Position numbers and translations under genes: made by a program
The notes under the pieces: model-generated
What the model saw: only the letters and a program-made list of their open reading frames with translations
Told to the model about the DNA's origin: nothing
Databases searched by the model: none
From: an uncultured Clostridia bacterium
GTDB lineage: Bacteria; Bacillota; Clostridia; Christensenellales; Pumilibacteraceae
Length of the DNA: 48,523 bases
Assembly: GCA_947175195.1 (NCBI GenBank)
Contig: CAMWLQ010000010.1
Span: 1-48,523, forward strand
Direction of reading: 5' to 3'
Shown: piece after piece, positions 42,495 through 48,523 of the stretch
Position numbering within the stretch: position 1 is the first letter of the stretch
Layout of the letters: every line of letters starts with the position of its first letter

Positions 42495-43706
42495 TTACTC
42501 CTTTTGTTTACGTTTGGAAAACCAACGTTTAAATCTGTTTATCATTCCGCCGTCCGTCGGATTGCTGACCAATACCATGTTAAGTATGCCGAGCGCGGAC
42601 GACAACGGTGCGCTGTCCAGCATGGGCTGCATGGGCTTTACCGCCTCCGCCTCATGCGCAAGACATTCGGACAAATACTCGATAGCGCCGCGCATGGGAA
42701 TAATCCCGCCGCCGGTCACCGACAACGGTGTGTATTCCGGATAATCGTAATTGCATTTTTTCAACGCTTTTTGGATATATCGCGCAAGCTGTTCTATCTC
42801 AAGCCGCACCACAAGATTGGTTTCGGCAACGTCAAAGCGTTTTATCTCGCCAGCTATCTCCAATTCGTACTCGGTTTGTACTACGGGCGGCTCTTCCTCA
42901 TCGGACGGCGGTACAAAATCGGGCTCAAGCGACAGTATTACCTTGCGCTTTAACTGCTCGGCTTGCTTGAACGGAATATCGAACTTGTCCGCAAGCGCGT
43001 CGGTAATGCGCCTGCCACCCCAAGAAAAGTATTTTTGCACGCAAATGCCGTCGCCCCTGCCTATGGTGAGCGCCGTGCCGAGCGCGCCGACGTCCGCGAG
43101 CATGACGCATTTGTCACGGCGGAAATCGTCAAACAGCAAAATTAACTCCGCAAGCGACGCGGAAAGGAATTCGACATCCTCAATCCCAGCAAGCCCCGCC
43201 GCGGCGGTAATATCCTCTATAAAGTCGTTGCGCGCAAGTATGTACGAAATGCTGCCACTCAGCTTGGTGGACGTCATACCCACAGGCTCAATCAGCTTGT
43301 GCGAGTTGTCCAGCGTGTAGTATATGGGCTGCATATTGATGACTATTCTATTAGGGTCATCAAACGTATTACCGTTGTCCAAAAGCGTTTGCACATCCCT
43401 ATCGGTCACTCGGCGCTTTTTGTTGAGCGAAATGCTTGCATCCACGACATGGCACTGCGAAAACTCGTTGGGCACGCCTACATACAGCTTTTCTATTTTT
43501 TGGCGCGCGCGAGTTTCGGCACTCGCAATAGCTTGTCCTACACAGTGCGAAAGCCGTTCCCCGTCCAACCATTGACCGCACGCAAAACCGCCGTACTCAC
43601 AAACCCCGACTCCGTCAAGGTTTATCGTATCGTTTATGCCGCGGCTACCGATTAACACGGTAATCTTGCTCGTGCCTAAATCCAAAATTGCAACGCTTTG
43701 TTTCAA
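42495..43706 (-). CDS. ftsA: FtsA, actin-like membrane tether for FtsZ
   Basis: The 403-residue protein starts probably at the TTG at 43706 (AGGGG seven bases upstream); an ATG at 43733 without a clear ribosome-binding element is the alternative. The actin-type phosphate loop ILDLGTSKITVLIG is near the start, an SHS2/1C domain follows, then LADVGALGTALTIG (phosphate 2) and LSVTGGGIIPMRG (adenosine loop). The C-terminal amphipathic helix NRFKRWFSKRKQKE inserts in the membrane. It sits in the conserved order ftsQ-ftsA-ftsZ. Confidence 0.95.
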   Translation of the reverse strand: MKQSVAILDLGTSKITVLIGSRGINDTINLDGVGVCEYGGFACGQWLDGERLSHCVGQAIASAETRARQKIEKLYVGVPNEFSQCHVVDASISLNKKRRVTDRDVQTLLDNGNTFDDPNRIVINMQPIYYTLDNSHKLIEPVGMTSTKLSGSISYILARNDFIEDITAAAGLAGIEDVEFLSASLAELILLFDDFRRDKCVMLADVGALGTALTIGRGDGICVQKYFSWGGRRITDALADKFDIPFKQAEQLKRKVILSLEPDFVPPSDEEEPPVVQTEYELEIAGEIKRFDVAETNLVVRLEIEQLARYIQKALKKCNYDYPEYTPLSVTGGGIIPMRGAIEYLSECLAHEAEAVKPMQPMLDSAPLSSALGILNMVLVSNPTDGGMINRFKRWFSKRKQKE

Positions 43707-43790
43707 GACATTACCCCTAATACTATCTATCATTGAAAATTATACACTACGCAAGTGCTGTTGTCAAGTGTACGGCTAAAAATAGTTAAA

Positions 43791-44657
43791 TTATGCGCTT
43801 TGCTCCGCGCCGTCGTAATGCCTGTCGTAATAACCCTCATCGGTATAAACCTTGCCCTCGTCCTGAGATAGATAAGGCTTAAGATATACACAGCGAACGG
43901 GGTCCTCCGCGAGCTGGCTCAAATTGGGATAAACCTTGATCAGTCCGCGTGTTTGGACAATATCGGTAAGCTGAGGATCCATTTTGGCGTAAACAGCAAA
44001 GCCGCGTTCCAGCAGCTCGGTAAATTCCACGCCGTTGTCGTGGATTTCTATTGAACAACCCGCATTGGTACGGATATATACGTAACCGTTGCGACGAAAA
44101 TCGATAAAGTTTATAAACTGGTTGATTTGAAAATCAATCATTCCCTTAGAGCGCAAAAACTTGATTATGGTATCTATATACTGCCTTTCCTTGCCGTCGC
44201 TGCCCTGAAAATAATTGCCTATCTTGGTAGAGGTAGCCGACGACAGCTTGACGGTAAAATATCCCGACGCTTGGGTGTCCGAAACTTCGCCTATCTTGCC
44301 CGACGAATAGCACTGGTAATACTTATCGCCGTTTTGGTACTGGAACGATTTTTCGTAAATAACGTAGTTTATTGTCACTCTGTCGGGAAAACCGCGCTTG
44401 ATGTTGATGACCTCAACGTCGGCATACGCCTTTTCCACCTTTTTCTTAATGCCCGCCTCGTCCACAAAAAACATAGAACTGTTTTGCTTGATCCCGGCTG
44501 CGGCTATCACCTTTTTGTCGTACTCCTCTATTTGAGGATTGTCGTAATAACTGTATGCGTCAACGTGCCGAACAAGAAAAGTGGCGCCGCAAACGATAAC
44601 CAGTATCACCAGCACCAACACCACTATTAATAATGTAATCAGTTTCTTGTTACGCAT
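43791..44657 (-). CDS. FtsQ/DivIB-type division protein with POTRA domain
   Basis: The 288-residue protein starts at the ATG at 44657; a TTG at 44675 is the only in-frame alternative. One N-terminal membrane segment (about 6-29, LITLLIVVLVLVILVIVCGATFL; shown split: LITLLIVVLVL, ILVIVCGATFL) is followed by a POTRA-like region with IKKKVEKAYADVEVINIKRGFPDRVTINY, the pattern DVEV.I.R.FPD.V.I of FtsQ/DivIB. It is upstream of ftsA, the expected location. It would link the FtsBL subcomplex to the division site. It lies about 209 bases downstream of murA, separated by a decayed repeat. Confidence 0.88.
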   Translation of the reverse strand: MRNKKLITLLIVVLVLVILVIVCGATFLVRHVDAYSYYDNPQIEEYDKKVIAAAGIKQNSSMFFVDEAGIKKKVEKAYADVEVINIKRGFPDRVTINYVIYEKSFQYQNGDKYYQCYSSGKIGEVSDTQASGYFTVKLSSATSTKIGNYFQGSDGKERQYIDTIIKFLRSKGMIDFQINQFINFIDFRRNGYVYIRTNAGCSIEIHDNGVEFTELLERGFAVYAKMDPQLTDIVQTRGLIKVYPNLSQLAEDPVRCVYLKPYLSQDEGKVYTDEGYYDRHYDGAEQSA

Positions 44658-44737
44658 ACATAGTAAGTATAACAAACTACATTACAAAAATCAAGTATTT
44701 TTATTGTCGTGTGTTGACTATGTTGTCCATTTCACAT

Positions 44738-44866
44738 TACACCCGATTAATTTCCTATCGTTATATAGTGCTCTACGCCACTATTGCCATATTTACTAAA
44801 TAATATTTTGTCCTACGTAGCAGCCGCAGGCTAATCCGAACGCAGTTATGAATCTCAACCTTATTC
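44738..44866. repeat. dispersed intergenic repeat, copy B (decayed)
   Basis: TACACCCGATTAATT, CTATCGTTA and CTCTACGCCACT (44738-44783) and AATCCGAACG..GAATCTCAACC (about 44832-44859) align with copy A at 32992-33077. This copy has an extra ~40 bases with a Ser/Arg-like GC-rich stretch (TACGTAGCAGCCGCAGG). Nothing else is recognised in the gap. Confidence 0.55.
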
Positions 44867-46117
44867 CTAATTCCTAACTATATTTCCACCGAGCGCGGCA
44901 AATGATTGCTCTATGCTTTCGTAGCCGCGGTCGATATGCTCGGTGCCGTATATTTCCGTTTTGCCTTCAGCTGACAGCGCCGCAATAACAAGCGCCGCAC
45001 CGCCACGAAGATCGCACGCCTTGACTGCAGCGCCGTGCAGTCGCTTTACTCCCGCCACCACTGCTATCCTATCTTTGACCGTTATATTCGCGCCCATCTT
45101 GACAAGCTCGGTGGTGTAGCCAAACCGATTTTCAAACAGGTTTTCCACTATTACCGAGCTGCCCGTTGCACGCGAAAGCATCGCGCAAAACTGCGGCTGC
45201 ATATCGGTCGGGAAAGCTGGATATACGTTTGTTTCCAGCTTATGTATCGCCTTAGGTCTGCCGTCCGCACAAATGCGCACACACCCGTTACGCACGGTCA
45301 GCTTGGCGCCCGTCTTTTTGAGTCGCTCGGTTATGCCGAACAAATGCTCTGGAACAACGTCCTTGACCGTAGCGCACCCGCCCGTCGCCGCAACCGCCGC
45401 AAGAAACGTGCCCGCGCAAATCCTATCCGGCATAGGCTTGTATGTACAGCCGTGCAGTTTTTTGACTCCGCGCACACGGATTATTGATCCGCCCGCGCCC
45501 GATACATTGCCGCCCATTGCGTTTATAAAGTTTGCAAGATCGACAATCTCCGGCTCGCGCGCGGCGTTGACTATTACCGTTTCTCCGTCCAACAACGCGC
45601 CCGCCATCATAAGATTTTCGGTCGCGCCAACCGACGCAAAGTCGAGGTTTATCACGCCGCTTTTCATATCGCCGCCGTCGCAGCATATGACGCCGTTATC
45701 GTCCTCTATTTTTACCGAAAGACCTTTCAGTCCCGAAATATGTAAGTCTATGGGACGCAAACCTATCTCGCAGCCCCCGGGATGGCTTATGTATGCCTTT
45801 CTACACCGCGAAAGTATCGAGCCCAGTATAAATATTGACGAACGCAGTTTACCCGTTAAATCGGCGTTTATGACGTTTAGCGACACGTCATGACAACAAA
45901 CGTGAAGATTGTCGCCGTCAAACTCCGCACTGCAGCCCAAATGCCGCATGATATTAATCATTGCGTCAATGTCCTTTAAGTGCGGACACTTTTCTATTAT
46001 GATCGGCTCTTCGGTTAAAATACATGCCGCAATTATGGGGAGCGCCGCGTTCTTTGCCGTTTGAACGGAAATCTCACCGCCGAGCGGCACACCGCCTTGT
46101 ACTATAAGTTTTTGCAT
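44867..46117 (-). CDS. murA: MurA, UDP-GlcNAc enolpyruvyl transferase
   Basis: The 416-residue protein starts at the ATG at 46117 with AAGGTGG upstream; the frame is open to 46216, but that N-terminal stretch is not part of the family. K22 (KNAALPI), the active-site Cys116 in PGGCEIGLRPIDLH and the C-terminal RGGAALVIAAL are present. It catalyses the first committed step of peptidoglycan precursor synthesis; the cysteine means fosfomycin sensitivity is expected. It is placed upstream of ftsQ. Confidence 0.97.
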   Translation of the reverse strand: MQKLIVQGGVPLGGEISVQTAKNAALPIIAACILTEEPIIIEKCPHLKDIDAMINIMRHLGCSAEFDGDNLHVCCHDVSLNVINADLTGKLRSSIFILGSILSRCRKAYISHPGGCEIGLRPIDLHISGLKGLSVKIEDDNGVICCDGGDMKSGVINLDFASVGATENLMMAGALLDGETVIVNAAREPEIVDLANFINAMGGNVSGAGGSIIRVRGVKKLHGCTYKPMPDRICAGTFLAAVAATGGCATVKDVVPEHLFGITERLKKTGAKLTVRNGCVRICADGRPKAIHKLETNVYPAFPTDMQPQFCAMLSRATGSSVIVENLFENRFGYTTELVKMGANITVKDRIAVVAGVKRLHGAAVKACDLRGGAALVIAALSAEGKTEIYGTEHIDRGYESIEQSFAALGGNIVRN

Positions 46118-46202
46118 ACACCACCTTCTATCTTTTTCATTATATGTGTACGCAAGCGTTGGCGTGCCGTAAAGATTATCCGTATTATTTATTCGGCACA
46201 AC

Positions 46203-46236
46203 AAAAAACCGTGCAATCAAATTTACGATTGCACGG
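46203..46236 (-). terminator. terminator after the first GNAT gene
   Basis: CCGTGCAATC (46209-46218) pairs perfectly with GATTGCACGG (46227-46236) and the minus strand then has a T-run. Confidence 0.9.
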
Positions 46237-46263
46237 AATAAATGAAAATTAAATTAACAGCAT

Positions 46264-46698
46264 TTATTCGACTGTGAAACCCGTCCATTCGATATGGTTA
46301 TATTCCATTACATCTATTGAACGCGTCATGCCGATTTTTTCGTAGAACGGAATTGCGCCGCTGTTTGCACAAGTATACATTGCGATATTTTTCTCGCCAC
46401 CTGCTAACTCGTGTATCTTTATCACCAATGCTTTGCCGACGCCTTGTCCGACACACTCGCGCACAACGCCCAAGTCCGTAATAAACAGCCAATATGCAAA
46501 ATCGGTAATACCAAAGCAAACACCAATTATCTCGCCGCTTTCATTTCTTGCCACTAAGCTAATGGAAGCCTTGTTCACCAAAGTTTTTATGCGCTCTTGA
46601 AATCTTTCTTTGGGATACTGCGAACCTAAATCCGACTTTTTTAAAAACTCAATATATTCATCAGCCGTCAAGCGTTCTTGATTTATCGTATACTCCAT
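46264..46698 (-). CDS. GNAT-family N-acetyltransferase
   Basis: The 144-residue protein starts at the ATG at 46698, with GAGGG six bases upstream; starts at 46710 and 46749 lie before or on that element. The GNAT core motif is ECVGQGVGKALVIKIHEL (acetyl-CoA pyrophosphate loop Q/R-x-x-G-x-G/A), preceded by VARNESGEIIGVCFG and followed by YTCANSGAIPFYEKIGM. The substrate is unknown. It partly overlaps or abuts a second GNAT gene upstream on the same strand (46722 stop), with 23 bases between. Confidence 0.86.
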   Translation of the reverse strand: MEYTINQERLTADEYIEFLKKSDLGSQYPKERFQERIKTLVNKASISLVARNESGEIIGVCFGITDFAYWLFITDLGVVRECVGQGVGKALVIKIHELAGGEKNIAMYTCANSGAIPFYEKIGMTRSIDVMEYNHIEWTGFTVE

Positions 46699-46721
46699 TT
46701 GTTCCCTCATACAATTTATGT

Positions 46722-47264
46722 TTATTTTGTTATAGCCCACAGGTAGCAATCGATTAAAGTATCATTTTTGAACATACTGAATTTTTTATGTATGCCCTCG
46801 CATTGCATGCCTATCTTTTCCATTACCCTGCCGCTTTTTTTGTTTGCGATGTTGTGAGTAGCCTGTATGCGCTCATAGCCGACGGCGAACAAATACTTTA
46901 ACACGCTCCTTGCTGCCTCCGGCATAATGCCCCTTCCCCAATACTCATCGCCGATAACCCAACCAAGTTCGGCACAGCGTTTTCGCTCATCCTTGACGCA
47001 AACGTCTATACAGCCTATTACTTGATTGGTTTCTTTCCACACTATCGCCCAGCAGTAAGTATTTATAAAATCGTAATTAGGCAAAACAACGTCCGTAAGA
47101 TAGCTTTTTGTGTCCTCTACTGTTTTATGTGCATCCCAAGACAAAAACTCGGTCACCTTTTCTTTGCCGCAATAATTATCAAACATATTTTGCGCGTCCG
47201 AAAGCTCGAACCGTCTTAAAATCAGTCTTTCGGTTTCTATCGTTTGCGTGCCTTTATGTTCCAT
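46722..47264 (-). CDS. RimJ/RimL-type GNAT acetyltransferase
   Basis: The 180-residue protein opens with TERLILRRFELSDAQNMFDNY, the standard start of the RimJ/RimL branch, and has LGWVIGDEYWGRGIMPEAARSVLKYLF with the acetyl-CoA loop, then NKKSGRVMEKIGMQCEG. Members acetylate ribosomal proteins or small molecules; the target is not deducible. It is a separate gene of typical length, followed by the smaller GNAT. Confidence 0.92.
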   Translation of the reverse strand: MEHKGTQTIETERLILRRFELSDAQNMFDNYCGKEKVTEFLSWDAHKTVEDTKSYLTDVVLPNYDFINTYCWAIVWKETNQVIGCIDVCVKDERKRCAELGWVIGDEYWGRGIMPEAARSVLKYLFAVGYERIQATHNIANKKSGRVMEKIGMQCEGIHKKFSMFKNDTLIDCYLWAITK

Positions 47265-47339
47265 AATATCTCCTATTGCTCTCGTTAATATAGCTGATTA
47301 TATCACTAAATATAAAATTTTTCAAGCATATAAACACAG

Positions 47340-47909
47340 TCAAACGCAGTATTTGTATCCATCCCATATATCAAAAAGCTTTAACATTCTCGTACCCTTA
47401 TAGCACGTAAGCTCGACAGTTTCAAATAAACATTTGTCTATTATGTGTTGACGTATTTTCTTGTAATTAAATAAAGACTCCGGTAACACGTACAAATATT
47501 TTTTATGGTTCGTACCTACAAATATAATAGCTATAATAAAAGAATCGTATCTCAAAGAATTGTAAGCAATAAAGCGCACGTCTTTACATTCGATTTTGAC
47601 AGTTTCCTCACCTTCCGACCGAATACGCTTGAGAGTGCGAAGTATAGCAAAATTCCTTATCGACTTAAAAGCACACACAACAATAACTATTGATACAAAT
47701 GGCACTTCTACAAACAAAACTTCGTTGGAAAAATTCGTCCACTCTTGCGTGTATGCAATAACCATAGACATTATCAATAGACCAATGCCGAAGGCAAGCT
47801 TTTCAAGATAAAATAGTGCCATGCTTTTTATCTCATTCTTTTGCGTTGTAAGGATATACATGGATTTTGCTATATCCGCATATTGTATTTTGGATTTTGT
47901 TAGTAGCAT
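47340..47909 (-). CDS. small two-helix membrane protein of unknown function
   Basis: The 189-residue protein has two hydrophobic segments (about 33-52, LEKLAFGIGLLIMSMVIAY, and 67-83, VEVPFVSIVIVVCAF) and a ~100-residue cytosolic tail containing RIRSEGEETVKIECKDVRF and KKYLYVLPESLFNYKKIR. I recognise no family. It resembles PH-like/YcxB-type membrane proteins only in layout. It is isolated between the GNAT pair and the terminator of the next gene. Confidence 0.6.
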   Translation of the reverse strand: MLLTKSKIQYADIAKSMYILTTQKNEIKSMALFYLEKLAFGIGLLIMSMVIAYTQEWTNFSNEVLFVEVPFVSIVIVVCAFKSIRNFAILRTLKRIRSEGEETVKIECKDVRFIAYNSLRYDSFIIAIIFVGTNHKKYLYVLPESLFNYKKIRQHIIDKCLFETVELTCYKGTRMLKLFDIWDGYKYCV

Positions 47910-48037
47910 GATTTCTCCCCATTACTAACAACTAATCATATCAATAATATAATATCCTACTCCACAAATAACCGACAATGCAAAACCCATATAGTTATTG
48001 CAACTTTGCTGCAGTTTTTACAAGTTTACGGCATAGC

Positions 48038-48069
48038 AAAAGACCGCGATAATTCTATCGCGGTCTTTT
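48038..48069 (-). terminator. terminator after the gene at the right edge
   Basis: AAAAGACCGCGATA (48038-48051) pairs with TATCGCGGTCTTTT (48056-48069) around ATTC; T's follow on the minus strand. Confidence 0.88.
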
Positions 48070-48085
48070 GATTTACGGTTGATTA

Positions 48086-48523
48086 TTAGTCGTCCTTATT
48101 GCCGTTGAGCCTTGCGCGGAGCTTGTTAAGCACAAGCTGGTTGGCAAGTCTACGGACTTTATCGGACACCTCGGTTTCAGCTATGGTGGTGAATTCCTGC
48201 GGCAGTATGTCGCGCAAAATTTCGTCCACTCTATCCTCACTTACGCCGCCGTCACCAAGCTGCTCCACAAGCTGTTCCATTATCAGCTTGTTGGCGACCT
48301 GCTTGGCAAGTCTATCGGCTACGTCCAATGTGTCGGCTGTTAAGGTGGGATTGAGCGACATTTCGCTATCGCCGCCCAGCAAGCTAGCCTGATGCTCTAT
48401 CAATGCCTCAAAGTCGTTGTGTTCGGGTGCGGGCGTATTGATAACTATTTCGTCCGTTTCGGTATCGGCTTGCTTTTGTGCTGCGGGTTTCCTGCCGCGC
48501 TTTTTGCCCGTTCCCGTGCTTGC
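48086..48523 (-). CDS. C-terminal part of an acidic protein, N-terminus beyond window
   Basis: The frame is open to the right edge, so this is the C-terminal ~145 residues of a longer protein. The visible start is basic (GTGKKRGRKPAAQKQ, containing the AT-hook-like KRGRKP), followed by an acidic linker and two similar helical segments: VADRLAKQVANKLIMEQLVEQL and VRRLANQLVLNKLRARLNGN, each next to VDEILRDILPQE. This pattern suggests a DNA-associated or scaffold protein, but I recognise no family. Confidence 0.7.
   Translation of the reverse strand, partial: ASTGTGKKRGRKPAAQKQADTETDEIVINTPAPEHNDFEALIEHQASLLGGDSEMSLNPTLTADTLDVADRLAKQVANKLIMEQLVEQLGDGGVSEDRVDEILRDILPQEFTTIAETEVSDKVRRLANQLVLNKLRARLNGNKDD

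Overview
The window is a chromosomal segment of a spore-forming, low-to-mid GC Firmicute of class Clostridia, probably an uncultured gut lineage. This rests on the sporulation genes spoIVA, spoIIGA, sigE, sigG and a ylmC/ymxH-type gene, on a murA-ftsQ-ftsA-ftsZ-spoIIGA-sigE division/sporulation block, on der-plsY-spoIVA, and on Gram-positive style promoters and ribosome binding sites. I cannot name the species.

Region by region. (1) 1-10348: an A+T-rich accessory island on the minus strand. It holds a very large KAP/YobI-like membrane P-loop ATPase, a RecD/UvrD-type SF1 helicase with a long unassigned N-terminal half, a small XRE regulator, and a PLD-like plus SNF2-type helicase cut by the window edge. 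The 590-base gap upstream carries three perfect inverted repeats. This looks like an antiviral/genome-conflict island; the ATPase-helicase pair is the best candidate for an undescribed system. (2) 10349-16460: an orphan membrane protein, then a two-component system and a FtsX-type ABC transporter sharing direct-repeat promoter boxes. (3) 16481-19903: metallophosphatase, RdgB, tRNA-Leu(UAG) with a consensus promoter, rhomboid protease, and two tandem MntP-like paralogues. (4) 19916-23728: a heterodimeric ABC exporter with one degenerate ATP site and a consensus promoter. (5) 23770-25506: two tandem paralogous four-helix membrane proteins, duplicated with promoter and terminator. (6) 25549-29362: spoIVA with a candidate sigma-E promoter, a multi-hairpin intergenic element, plsY and der. 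(7) 29431-33954: membrane and envelope proteins (DUF1614-like, a cyclophilin-like anchored protein, a DUF975-like protein with a long tail) and an RluA-type pseudouridine synthase. (8) 33973-36758: feoB, feoA and nrdR. (9) 36777-41081: ylmC/ymxH divergent from sigG, a small accessory block with a XRE repressor and twin operators, and spoIIGA-sigE. (10) 41215-46117: ftsZ, ftsA, ftsQ/divIB and murA. (11) 46203-48523: two GNAT acetyltransferases, a small membrane protein and a partial acidic protein.

How the parts work together. SpoIIGA activates pro-sigma-E, which should drive spoIVA from the promoter proposed here; sigma-G then acts in the forespore. MurA, FtsQ, FtsA and FtsZ supply precursor synthesis and the division machine. 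The two-component system probably controls itself and the adjacent ABC transporter. The island at the left end is functionally separate and likely acquired. No rRNA, CRISPR array, integrase or transposase was seen.
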